Source of the DNA: Jejuia sp047345485
GTDB lineage: Bacteria; Bacteroidota; Bacteroidia; Flavobacteriales; Flavobacteriaceae
Direction of reading: 5' to 3'
Assembly: GCF_047345485.1 (NCBI RefSeq)
Contig: NZ_JBLFEN010000007.1
Location: 109,888-173,887, forward strand
Length of the DNA: 64,000 nucleotides
In this document: positions 1-8,562 of the stretch, one piece after another
Position numbering within the stretch: position 1 is the first letter of the stretch
How the letters are laid out: the number at the start of each line of letters is the position of its first letter
Translations under genes and position numbers: made by a program
Notes under the pieces: generated by a model
Databases searched by the model: none
What the model was told of the DNA's origin: nothing
Seen by the model: the letters and a program-made list of their open reading frames with translations, nothing else

Positions 1-555
1 AAAAAATGGAATTGGGGAAATAGTGGTAGTCCTGATATTTATCATGATGTGGAAACACGTAAAAACTCTATTACATACAGAGGTAATCTTGCTCGATTAG
101 TAGAAACACTAATTAATGAAGACAAATTAGAAAAAGCTGAAGAAATAGCAGATATTGCTATGACCAATATGCCTGTTGAATTTTTTGGATATTATACCTT
201 ATTAGAACCATATATAAGTGCCTACTATGAAGTAGATGCTAAAGATAAAGCTCGCGATTTATATTTTGATGTGAGTAAAAAATACCAAGAGAGTTTAACC
301 TATTACAGCGGTTTATCTCAAGATAATCAAGAGCGTTTATTTGAGGATATTTATGTAGACATACAACGTTATAAAGGTTTAATTGATGTATTAGAGCAGT
401 ATGATATTGAACTAGCAAAAAAAGAAGGTGATACATTCAATAACTATTTAAGATTGTTTAAATATTTTTATGGTAACGAAAATGAAGTAGACACAGAAAG
501 AACAGATGTAGATATACCTTTGGATAGTGATACAACCATTAAAGCCAACGATTAA
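1..555 (+). CDS. C-terminal end of DUF2723 family membrane protein (partial)
   Basis: The reading frame is open from the first base of the window, so this is the last 184 residues of a larger gene whose start lies outside; the GTG at 49 is not its start. The visible part is soluble and helical, with the sequence AMTNMPVEFFGYYTLLEPYI followed by SKKYQESLTYYSGL and a stretch of the type DIQRYKGLIDVLEQYD. I recognise this as the C-terminal helical tail of the large flavobacterial DUF2723 (GT117-like) proteins, whose N-terminal part is a multispanning glycosyltransferase-like membrane domain. That family assignment is from memory of the family tail, not from the missing catalytic part. It is followed 14 bases later by a polysaccharide deacetylase on the same strand, consistent with a shared surface-glycan role. 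Confidence 0.75.
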   Translation, partial: KKWNWGNSGSPDIYHDVETRKNSITYRGNLARLVETLINEDKLEKAEEIADIAMTNMPVEFFGYYTLLEPYISAYYEVDAKDKARDLYFDVSKKYQESLTYYSGLSQDNQERLFEDIYVDIQRYKGLIDVLEQYDIELAKKEGDTFNNYLRLFKYFYGNENEVDTERTDVDIPLDSDTTIKAND

Positions 556-569
556 TATACGGGTTACAC

Positions 570-1220
570 ATGCCAATAACCCCTGTAAAAACGCCTAAGT
601 TTGTAAAAACTATATTCTCAAATTATGTTTGGGATATTGATACTGATAAAAAAGATATCTATTTAACTTTTGATGATGGTCCTACGCCTGAGATTACAGA
701 CTGGACTTTAGATATCTTAGAACAATATAAAGCAAAAGCTACATTTTTTTGTATTGGCGCCAATGTTGAAAAATATCCTGAAATTTTTCAGAATATTCTA
801 CAAAAAGGACATCGTATTGGTAACCACACGCAACACCATGTTAAAGGCTGGAAAACAAGCACCAAAAACTACCTAGCAGACACAAAAAAAGCACAAGACA
901 TTATAAACTCTCTATTGGAGTATCACCAAATGTTAGGGTCTAATTTGTTTCGTCCGCCCTACGGAAAAATCACACCCAATCAAAGTAAAAAACTAAGAAC
1001 GTTAGGCTATACTATTGTAATGTGGGATATTTTGTCTTTTGATTGGCATGAAACTATTTCAAAGGAAAATTGCTTAAAATACGTGATTTCAAAAGCAAAA
1101 CAAGGTAGTATCATTGTGTTTCATGATAGCGTTAAAGCTTCAAAAAACATGCAATATGCGCTTCCTAAAGTTTTAGAGTATTACAGTAAAAAAGGGTATG
1201 CGTTTAAGAGTTTAAAATAG
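570..1220 (+). CDS. Polysaccharide deacetylase family protein (NodB domain, CE4)
   Basis: 216 residues, a nearly bare NodB homology domain. The CE4 motifs are all visible: TFDDGP at residues 33-38 (catalytic Asp35 and metal Asp36), the metal motif NHTQHH at 85-90 with His86 and His90, RPPYG at 128-132, and IIVFHDS at 181-187 with the catalytic His185. The family removes N- or O-acetyl groups from sugar polymers such as peptidoglycan or N-acetylglucosamine polymers. There is no signal peptide at the N-terminus, so the enzyme is either cytoplasmic, leaves by another route, or is associated with the upstream membrane protein. The 14-base spacing from the DUF2723 gene suggests cotranscription. 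Substrate cannot be told from sequence. Confidence 0.9.
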   Translation: MPITPVKTPKFVKTIFSNYVWDIDTDKKDIYLTFDDGPTPEITDWTLDILEQYKAKATFFCIGANVEKYPEIFQNILQKGHRIGNHTQHHVKGWKTSTKNYLADTKKAQDIINSLLEYHQMLGSNLFRPPYGKITPNQSKKLRTLGYTIVMWDILSFDWHETISKENCLKYVISKAKQGSIIVFHDSVKASKNMQYALPKVLEYYSKKGYAFKSLK

Positions 1221-1339
1221 ATTTTTGTACATTATTCTAATAAATTAAGTGCTTTGCTTTTTAAGAAAACCTCTTTTACCATAATTCATTTTGCTAACAG
1301 GTAAATAAACCCAAAATTTAAGCATATAGTACAAGCGGC

Positions 1340-1357
1340 TATTTTTGCTTATTTTTG
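1340..1357 (+). promoter_or_regulatory. Probable promoter -7 boxes for the YgiQ gene
   Basis: Two overlapping matches to the Bacteroidota -7 box TAnnTTTG (TATTTTTG at 1340-1347 and again at 1350-1357) lie just before the ATG at 1365. No convincing -33 TTG sits at the usual distance, so only the -7 part is supported. If the second box is used the 5' leader would be nearly absent. Confidence 0.4.
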
Positions 1358-1364
1358 CAGTGCT

Positions 1365-3317
1365 ATGCAAGAATTAAAACTTTCAGATTGGTTGCCTACC
1401 ACAAACAAAGAGGTGAAAATACGTGGATGGGATGCGCTAGACGTTATTCTATTTAGTGGTGATGCTTACGTAGATCATCCAACGTTTGGACCTGCCGTTA
1501 TTGGTAGGTTATTAGAAAGTTTAGGATTACGGGTAGCTATTGTACCGCAACCTAATGTGAATGATAACCTTCAGGATTTTGTAAAATTGGGTGCTCCAAA
1601 ATTATTTTTTGGTGTTACAGGTGGTTGTATGGATCCTATGATTAGCAACTACAACGCTAATAAAAAACGCCGCGACAAAGATGCGTATACGCCAAATGGT
1701 GATATTGGTTTTAGACCTGATTATGCATCTACCGTATACTCTAAAATTTTAAAAGAAAAATGGCCCGATGTGCCTATTTTACTTGGTGGTATAGAAGCTT
1801 CGTTGCGCAGAGTAACACATTATGATTACTGGAGTGATACCTTAATGCCTACTATTTTAGAAAGTTCTAAAGCAGATTTATTGGTGTATGGTATGGGCGA
1901 GCAGCCGTTGCGCGAAGTGGTACGCTTAGTGCAAAAAGGAGTGCCGTTTAGCAGTATTACTACTGTAAAACAAACAGCGGTTTTATTGGATGCCACTGCT
2001 AAAATTCCTAAAAACAGTAATTGGGAGGATGTGGAGATAGCATCGCACGACATTTGCTTGAAAGATAAAAAAAAGTACGCTTCTAACTTTAAAGTGATTG
2101 AGCAAGAGAGTAATAAATTGGCGGCACGTAGAATTTTTCAAAAAGTGGGGACTAATATGTTGATGATTAATCCGCCATATCCAACAATGACAGAGCAAGA
2201 GATTGATGCTTCTTTTGATTTGCCTTACACACGTTTACCGCACCCAAAATATAATAAGCGTGGGCCTATACCTGCGTTTGAAATGATTAAAACGTCTATC
2301 AATATTCATCGTGGTTGTTTTGGGGGTTGTAGTTTTTGCACCATTTCTGCGCACCAAGGAAAATTTATTGCTTCCCGTAGTAAGGAATCTATTTTAAAAG
2401 AAGTAGATATTGTGGCAAATATGCCGGATTTTAAAGGCTATTTAAGTGATATTGGTGGTCCAAGTGCTAATATGTATCAAATGAAAGGTAAGGTACAAGA
2501 GATTTGTGATAAGTGTGTAGCGCCTTCATGTATTTCGCCAGTAATTTGTAGTAACTTAGATACGTCTCATAAACCATTAACGGAATTATACCAAGCGGTT
2601 GATAGTCATCCTAAAGTTAAGAAATCGTTTATTGGAAGTGGTATTCGTCATGATATGCTAGTACCAGAATTTAATAAAAATGCCGACCCTAAAGAATTGG
2701 ACGACTATACCGAAGAAGTAATGACAAAACATGTTTCTGGACGCTTAAAAGTAGCACCAGAGCATACTAGCGATCCTGTTTTGAAACTGATGCGTAAACC
2801 GTCTTTTAGCTACTTTCATAAATTTAAAGAGCGTTTTGATAAGATTAATATTAAGAAGGGATTAAAGCTACAACTGATTCCTTATTTTATATCAAATCAC
2901 CCAGCATGCGAGCAAGAGGATATGGCAAATTTAGCTGCCGAAACTAAAGATATGGGCTTTCAGTTAGAGCAAGTACAAGGGTTTACACCCACACCAATGA
3001 CGGTAGCAACCGTAATTTATTACAGTGGTTATCATCCCTACACGCTAAAAAAGGTAAGAACGCCAAAAACTAGAAAAGAAAAAGACGAGCAACATCGTTT
3101 TTTCTTTTGGTATAAGGATGAAAATAAAGCTTGGATAAAAAAGACGTTGAATAAATTGGGACGTCAAGATTTATTGGATGTATTATTGCCTGCAAAAACT
3201 GAGAAATGGCGTAAAAATAAACCTAAAGGTGAGGCTAAAAACACCTTTAACGATGCAGTGCCTTTTAATCAAAGAAAAAATAAAACTAAGTTTAGGAGTA
3301 AGAAGAAGAGGCGCTAA
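1365..3317 (+). CDS. YgiQ family radical SAM protein
   Basis: 650 residues, a normal length for the YgiQ family (UPF0313). The protein has an N-terminal region with the family sequence LFSGDAYVDHPTFG, a cobalamin-binding-like fold region, then the radical SAM cluster-binding motif CxxxCxxC at Cys318, Cys322 and Cys325 (within RGCFGGCSFC), and a basic lysine- and arginine-rich C-terminal tail ending RSKKKRR. The function of the family is not established; it is expected to bind a 4Fe-4S cluster and cleave S-adenosylmethionine. It stands alone, with its own promoter-like boxes and about 145 bases of separation from the gene before it. The start ATG at 1365 gives the conserved N-terminus and there is no earlier candidate. 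Confidence 0.93.
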   Translation: MQELKLSDWLPTTNKEVKIRGWDALDVILFSGDAYVDHPTFGPAVIGRLLESLGLRVAIVPQPNVNDNLQDFVKLGAPKLFFGVTGGCMDPMISNYNANKKRRDKDAYTPNGDIGFRPDYASTVYSKILKEKWPDVPILLGGIEASLRRVTHYDYWSDTLMPTILESSKADLLVYGMGEQPLREVVRLVQKGVPFSSITTVKQTAVLLDATAKIPKNSNWEDVEIASHDICLKDKKKYASNFKVIEQESNKLAARRIFQKVGTNMLMINPPYPTMTEQEIDASFDLPYTRLPHPKYNKRGPIPAFEMIKTSINIHRGCFGGCSFCTISAHQGKFIASRSKESILKEVDIVANMPDFKGYLSDIGGPSANMYQMKGKVQEICDKCVAPSCISPVICSNLDTSHKPLTELYQAVDSHPKVKKSFIGSGIRHDMLVPEFNKNADPKELDDYTEEVMTKHVSGRLKVAPEHTSDPVLKLMRKPSFSYFHKFKERFDKINIKKGLKLQLIPYFISNHPACEQEDMANLAAETKDMGFQLEQVQGFTPTPMTVATVIYYSGYHPYTLKKVRTPKTRKEKDEQHRFFFWYKDENKAWIKKTLNKLGRQDLLDVLLPAKTEKWRKNKPKGEAKNTFNDAVPFNQRKNKTKFRSKKKRR

Positions 3318-3408
3318 TTGATGTTCTACAACTGCTTTTTTTAAATTTTAATGATGACATTTTTGATTTATGTTGATGTATTTATATATGAACATAAATT
3401 AAACCAAT

Positions 3409-3915
3409 ATGAAAACTATTAAAATTGCTGTTTTATCTCTATTTCTAATTACATTATCATGCTCAAAATCATCAGACGACGAAGTTGAAATTGAGAACAC
3501 TAATATTGTTGGGTTCTGGGTGTTAACCGATATTATTGTTGATGAAAGTAATCCTGTAGAAGAACAATTAGATGCACAAGAGTTAAAAGAGGCTTTAGGA
3601 GATTTAGACTGTAATTTGATATCCTTAGATTTAAGAACAGATAATACTGTAACTTTAGAGGTGTTTCAAGTTGAACAAATTTCTAATTCGGCAAACTCTA
3701 AAATATCAACTTTTTTATGTGTAGACCGCCAAACCCAAGAAGGTACTTGGAGTTTTGAAGAAGGTACACTTACGCTAATGTCGTCAAGTAGTCTATCGGA
3801 TTCGTCAACAGTTAGGTTTGAGGGTTCTCGCGTAGCCATTGTATCAAGTGAGCCTTTTGGTGAATTAGGTGATGTAGCCTCAGAACTTGTTTTTGAGAAA
3901 CTTATTGAAATATAA
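3409..3915 (+). CDS. Lipocalin-like lipoprotein
   Basis: 168 residues starting with a lipoprotein signal peptide: basic start MKTIK, hydrophobic core and lipobox LSCS with the lipidated cysteine at about position 18, followed by a Ser/Asp-rich linker. The mature part contains GFWVLTDI near the start, DNTVTLEVF and GTWSFEEGTLTL, the pattern of Bacteroidota lipocalin-like lipoproteins, which are small beta-barrels on the periplasmic or outer face. Ligand and role are unknown. It is a single gene between YgiQ and a repeat-containing intergenic region. A cysteine pair in the mature part (DCNL and FLCVD) could form a disulfide. Confidence 0.65.
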   Translation: MKTIKIAVLSLFLITLSCSKSSDDEVEIENTNIVGFWVLTDIIVDESNPVEEQLDAQELKEALGDLDCNLISLDLRTDNTVTLEVFQVEQISNSANSKISTFLCVDRQTQEGTWSFEEGTLTLMSSSSLSDSSTVRFEGSRVAIVSSEPFGELGDVASELVFEKLIEI

Positions 3916-3970
3916 TAATATGAACGAATTATTAGCGTACTTTTATTGTAGGTCTTAATTTTATTCCCGA

Positions 3971-4142
3971 ACACCCCTAAAGTCCCCTCGAGGGGACAAT
4001 TACTACGGCATATCTGTGCGCTTATAACGTTTAAATCCATTTGCATTTAGTTTATTTCTAAATTAATAACGCTTTATAATATTTATAGTTTGCGATAAGT
4101 TTAATGTTTAGGTATGTCCCATTGAGGGGACTTTAGGGGTGT
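3971..4142. repeat. MITE-like inverted repeat element between the lipoprotein and KAP genes
   Basis: A 27-base sequence at 3971-3997 recurs inverted at 4116-4142 with two mismatches. The left copy ends in a perfect 16-base palindrome, GTCCCCTCGAGGGGAC (3982-3997); the right copy has GTCCCATTGAGGGGAC with that palindrome partly broken. Both carry the motif CCCCTAAAGTCCCC, a type of dispersed palindrome that I associate with Flavobacteriaceae genomes. The ~118 bases between them carry no credible gene. The layout (terminal inverted copies, non-coding AT-rich core) resembles a small non-autonomous element. I see no clear target duplication. The remaining bases of this gap (3916-3970 and 4143-4204) hold nothing recognisable. 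Confidence 0.75.
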
Positions 4143-4204
4143 TTTTATTTTATAAAATTAAGATAATATTTTGATTTTTCTTACTTTTAAGAAAATTCAA
4201 TTTT

Positions 4205-5656
4205 ATGTCTAAACTTTTACCAAACCTTCCAATTGAAGACCTTACTGAGGAGAATGATTATTTAGGAGTTATTGATAAAGGTGAAATCATTAAAGCCTTT
4301 TTAGAAACCAATACAGAAGAGTTTTCTCAAATTAAAATGTTTTCGCTTTATGGAGAATGGGGAAGCGGAAAAAGTACCTTGATGAAATATCTTCAAAAAG
4401 AATTAAAAGGTGATTTTAATACGTTCTTTTTTGAGGCTTGGGAGTTTGAAAGCGATTCAAATTTATCATTGTCTTTATTAGAATTTCTTACCACTGAAAG
4501 TCAAGATTCAACTGAAGAAGCTTTAGGAGAAATTGTTGAAATAGCGAGTAAATTATTCAAAGGATTTTCAAAATCTATGAGAATCACTTTTCCTGGATTA
4601 AGTATTGATGGAAGTAAAATAATAGAGACTATAGAAGAAGAACCAGAGGAAACATTTTTACAGTTAAAAAAGAAATTTAAAACTGAATTCATAAGGTGGG
4701 AAGATTTAATAACTAAAGGAAAGAATCCAAAATATAATATTGTTTTTGTAGACGATTTAGATCGATGCGAACCAGAAAATGTATTGAATTTATTATCTGC
4801 TTTAAAATTGTTTTTCACTTATGGTGAAAAAACCATTTTCTTTTGTGGTGTGGATAAAAAAGCGGTAAACGAAGCGGTTAAAACCAAATATGGAGAGATA
4901 GTCAAAGCCAATGAATATTTAGAAAAGATATTTGATATTTCATTTAATATGCCAGAGTATGATGACCTATTAAAATTAGTTAGTCAGTATTTTGATAATA
5001 GGGAAATTGAAATATTAGGAGATAAATTAAACTGGAGTATTTCCAATTTCTTTTATACAATAAGGTTTACAAATCCTAGAAGGGTAAAAAAAATCCTGAA
5101 TAAATATCAAGTTCTTAGAAATTTGAAATCAAGTAAGAAATTAGATAGTAATCATTTGAGCTTAATTCCAGATATAATAGATAAGAAAAACGGTAATTTT
5201 TTTGAGACTATTTTTACACTTTACTTTTTAATTGCTTATGATTTTAGAAAGGAAATATTCGAAGATTTTTTTAACATAGAATTGAAGAAGGTAATCTACA
5301 AGGATTTAGTAAATAACCCTCAAAACAATGGGCTAGTATTTGATTTAGATAGGGACTTTTTAGATGCCCCTTTAGATTCAATAGTTAATAATCTGAACGT
5401 AAGAGCAAATAATTTGAAAGCTAAAACAAGATTAAATCTGATTAGGGCTTTTAGCCCAATGCAACCTAAATATATTGGTGGGTCAAATACTTTTTTTGAA
5501 CCATATAATTACATAAAAAGTTTTTTAGTGGATAAAAAAGACATTGATTATTATTTTTCCTTGTATTTGCTTGAAAACATGGATTCTCTTATGATCTCTA
5601 AGCTTTCAGATTATTATTTTAACTCGTACAAGATGATGATTTACAAATTACTATAA
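4205..5656 (+). CDS. KAP family P-loop NTPase
   Basis: 483 residues. The Walker A motif is GEWGSGKST (residues 50-58) and Walker B is NIVFVDDLDR (178-187), followed by the KAP-type sequence FFCGVDKKAVNEAV and later the conserved TNPRRVKKILNKY segment. This is the KAP subclass of STAND-like NTPases, often membrane-associated and frequently found in mobile or defence contexts, but I see no hydrophobic helix long enough to span a membrane, so this member is probably cytosolic. The C-terminal ~170 residues are not recognised. It is AT-richer than its neighbours, stands alone, is preceded by an inverted-repeat element, and its stop codon is one base from the stop of polA on the other strand. Function unknown; a defence role is only a guess. 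Confidence 0.85.
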   Translation: MSKLLPNLPIEDLTEENDYLGVIDKGEIIKAFLETNTEEFSQIKMFSLYGEWGSGKSTLMKYLQKELKGDFNTFFFEAWEFESDSNLSLSLLEFLTTESQDSTEEALGEIVEIASKLFKGFSKSMRITFPGLSIDGSKIIETIEEEPEETFLQLKKKFKTEFIRWEDLITKGKNPKYNIVFVDDLDRCEPENVLNLLSALKLFFTYGEKTIFFCGVDKKAVNEAVKTKYGEIVKANEYLEKIFDISFNMPEYDDLLKLVSQYFDNREIEILGDKLNWSISNFFYTIRFTNPRRVKKILNKYQVLRNLKSSKKLDSNHLSLIPDIIDKKNGNFFETIFTLYFLIAYDFRKEIFEDFFNIELKKVIYKDLVNNPQNNGLVFDLDRDFLDAPLDSIVNNLNVRANNLKAKTRLNLIRAFSPMQPKYIGGSNTFFEPYNYIKSFLVDKKDIDYYFSLYLLENMDSLMISKLSDYYFNSYKMMIYKLL

Positions 5657-5657
5657 C

Positions 5658-8498
5658 CTAATGCGCCTCCAACCAATTATCGCCAATATCCAACTCAACA
5701 TCTAAAGGCACATCCATTTTAAATGCATTTTCCATTTCGGTTTTCACCAAAGTTTTGATAGTTTCTAGTTCAGTTTTGTATACATCAAACACCAATTCAT
5801 CATGTACTTGTAATAACATTTTAGTTTTAAAATTACCTTCTTTTAGTTTGTTGTGAATGTTAATCATGGCAATTTTAATAATATCGGCAGCACTACCTTG
5901 TATGGGTGCGTTTACGGCATTTCGTTCCGCAGCACCACGCACTACAGCATTTCTGGAATTAATGTCTTTTAAATATCGGCGACGCCCTAAAACGGTTTGT
6001 ACATAGCCATTATCTCTTGCAAAATCAACCTGCTCGCTCATGTAAGCACGTAGTTTTGGATAGGTTTCATAATACGTATCAATCAATTCTTTAGATTCGC
6101 TTCTAGTCAAATCAGTTTGGTTACTTAATCCAAAGGCAGAAACCCCATAAATAATACCAAAGTTTACGGTTTTTGCATTACTACGCTGTTCTCTTGTAAC
6201 CTCATTAATGGGCACATTAAATACTTTTGAAGCGGTTGAGGCATGAATATCTTCGCCGTTTTGAAACGCAGAAATCATCGTTTCTTCGTTGCTTAATGCT
6301 GCAATGATTCTAAGTTCTATTTGAGAATAATCGGCAGCTAGTAAGGTGTAATCTTCGCTTCGTGGAACGAAGGCTTTACGCACTTGCCTACCACGTTCTG
6401 TTCTAATCGGGATATTTTGCAAGTTTGGGTTATTACTACTTAATCGTCCTGTAGCTGCAACGGTTTGCATATAATCGGTATGTACGCGCCCTGTGGCTTC
6501 TTCAACTTGTGTTGGCAACGCATCTACATAGGTGCTTTTTAGTTTTGCAAGACCTCTATAATCTAATATATTCTGAATAATTTCATGGTCTTTAGCCAAA
6601 TAACTCAATACATCTTCAGCAGTAGAATATTGTCCTGTTTTGGTTTTCTTAGGTTTATCAACCAATTTCATTTTTTCAAAAAGAATAATACCTAATTGTT
6701 TTGGTGATGCTATATTAAATGCTTCACCAGCAGTTTCATAGATGCTTTTTTCAAGATTTAAAATATCAGTATTAAGAGCTTCTGATAAAGAATTTAAGAA
6801 CGTCTCATCTAAATTAATACCCTCTAACTCCATTGCGGCTAAAACACTAAGCAACGGAATTTCTATGTCATCAAATAGTTTTTGAGTATTGGCTTCGCCT
6901 AATTCATTTTGAAAATGCGCTTTAAGTTGTAAGGTAATGTCAGCATCTTCAACCGCATATTCAGTTTGTTGTTCTAAAGGTACTTCGCGCATCGATAATT
7001 GGTTTTTCCCTTTTTTACCAATTAAACTTGTTATAGATATAGGCGTGTAATTTAAATAGGTTTCTGCCAATACATCCATATTATGCCGCATATCTGGATT
7101 AATCAAGTAATGGGCCAACATGGTATCAAATAACTTGCCTTTAACTTCAACATTGTATTTTGCTAAAACTTTAATATCATATTTTAAATTCTGACCTACT
7201 TTCTCAATTGTTTCATTTTCAAAAAACGGACGGAGTTGTTCAATGAGCTCTTGCGCTTCATCTTTATCTTCTGGAAAAGGCATGTAAAACCCTTTACCAA
7301 TTTCCCAAGAAAACGCAATACCAACCAACTCTGCAGTTAATGGGTTTAAACCTGTGGTTTCTGTATCAAAACAGACTGAGGTTTGGCTCGTTAAGTTTTT
7401 AATAAATAATTTAGTTGCCATACCAGACGCTACACTTTGGTAAAAATGTGATGTAGTTTCAGCAGTTTTTCGGGTATTTTCTGTTTTCGCTTCCGCGGAA
7501 GCAATATCACCACCAAATAAAGAAAATTGTCCTGCACCAGCAGATTTCCCTTCTGTAGGTGTCTCTTTAGTATTTGTTGTAGAAGTTTTAGTGGTTTGGT
7601 TTGTAGTTGGTGTCTCCGTTGAAAACGTTTTAACAAAATTATCCGTTAAACGTCTAAACTCTAACTCTTCAAATATGGCTTTTACTTTGTCTACATCTGG
7701 ATGGTCTAATTCAAAATCCTTTGCATTAAATTCAACAGGTACATCAAGCATAATGGTGGCTAGTTTTTTAGAAAGCAACCCCAATTCACCATTAGCTTCC
7801 ACTTTCTCTTTCATCTTTCCTTTTAGCTGATCGGTATTTGCCAAAAGTCCTTCCATACTGCCAAATTGTGCCAAAAACTTTTTGGCAGTTTTTTCGCCTA
7901 CACCAGGTAAACCAGGAATGTTATCACTAGAGTCTCCCATCATCCCTAAAAAGTCAATTACTTGCATAGGCTCCGTAACTTCAAACTTTTTTTGTACTTC
8001 GGGAATGCCCCAAGTTTCGTAACCGCCACCAAATACAGGGCGGTACATAAAAATATTATCAGTTACTAACTGTGCAAAATCTTTATCAGGTGTTACCATA
8101 AAGGTTTTAAAACCTTCTTTTTCGGCTTGTCGCGAAAGCGTTCCAATTACATCATCAGCCTCATACCCTTCCTTTACCATAATAGGAATATGCATGGCTT
8201 TTAAAATATTGTAAATATGCGGTATGGCGGTACGAATGCCTTCAGGCGTTTCATCTCTATTGGCTTTATAAGCCTCATACATTTCTACCCTATCAGCGCT
8301 TCCGCCTTTATCAAAACAAACTGCTAAATGGTCTGGTCGCTCACGTTTTATCACATCTAAAAGCGAATTCATAAACCCCATAATAGCTGAGGTGTCTTCT
8401 CCTTTAGAATTAATTCTAGGGTTTTTAATAAAAGCGTAATATCCGCGAAAAATTAAAGCATAAGCGTCTACTAGAAAAAGGCGTTTTTGGTCTGACAT
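5658..8498 (-). CDS. polA: DNA polymerase I
   Basis: 946 residues with all three classical parts in order: an N-terminal 5'-3' exonuclease (VDAYALIFRGYYAF, later LPGVGEKTAKKFL of the helix-hairpin-helix), a 3'-5' proofreading domain in which the metal ligands are kept (FDTETTGLNP and the later GQNLKYDIKVL), and a family A polymerase (DYSQIELRIIAALS for motif A, then QVHDELVFD for motif C). It fills gaps and replaces RNA primers during repair and lagging-strand synthesis. A low-complexity Thr-rich linker of about 50 residues separates the first two domains. The gene runs convergently into the KAP gene with one base between stop codons, so transcripts must overlap at the ends. Confidence 0.98.
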   Translation of the reverse strand: MSDQKRLFLVDAYALIFRGYYAFIKNPRINSKGEDTSAIMGFMNSLLDVIKRERPDHLAVCFDKGGSADRVEMYEAYKANRDETPEGIRTAIPHIYNILKAMHIPIMVKEGYEADDVIGTLSRQAEKEGFKTFMVTPDKDFAQLVTDNIFMYRPVFGGGYETWGIPEVQKKFEVTEPMQVIDFLGMMGDSSDNIPGLPGVGEKTAKKFLAQFGSMEGLLANTDQLKGKMKEKVEANGELGLLSKKLATIMLDVPVEFNAKDFELDHPDVDKVKAIFEELEFRRLTDNFVKTFSTETPTTNQTTKTSTTNTKETPTEGKSAGAGQFSLFGGDIASAEAKTENTRKTAETTSHFYQSVASGMATKLFIKNLTSQTSVCFDTETTGLNPLTAELVGIAFSWEIGKGFYMPFPEDKDEAQELIEQLRPFFENETIEKVGQNLKYDIKVLAKYNVEVKGKLFDTMLAHYLINPDMRHNMDVLAETYLNYTPISITSLIGKKGKNQLSMREVPLEQQTEYAVEDADITLQLKAHFQNELGEANTQKLFDDIEIPLLSVLAAMELEGINLDETFLNSLSEALNTDILNLEKSIYETAGEAFNIASPKQLGIILFEKMKLVDKPKKTKTGQYSTAEDVLSYLAKDHEIIQNILDYRGLAKLKSTYVDALPTQVEEATGRVHTDYMQTVAATGRLSSNNPNLQNIPIRTERGRQVRKAFVPRSEDYTLLAADYSQIELRIIAALSNEETMISAFQNGEDIHASTASKVFNVPINEVTREQRSNAKTVNFGIIYGVSAFGLSNQTDLTRSESKELIDTYYETYPKLRAYMSEQVDFARDNGYVQTVLGRRRYLKDINSRNAVVRGAAERNAVNAPIQGSAADIIKIAMINIHNKLKEGNFKTKMLLQVHDELVFDVYKTELETIKTLVKTEMENAFKMDVPLDVELDIGDNWLEAH

Positions 8499-8562
8499 TT
8501 TGAGTGTTTTGATAGAAAACCAAAGCTACGAAAAGTTAACTTAATTACGCTGATGTAATTGT

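Noticed and set aside
3666..4046. Reverse-strand open frame overlapping the lipocalin-like gene and the inverted repeat
   Set aside because: Overlaps a real lipoprotein gene and runs into the repeat element; no recognisable protein features.
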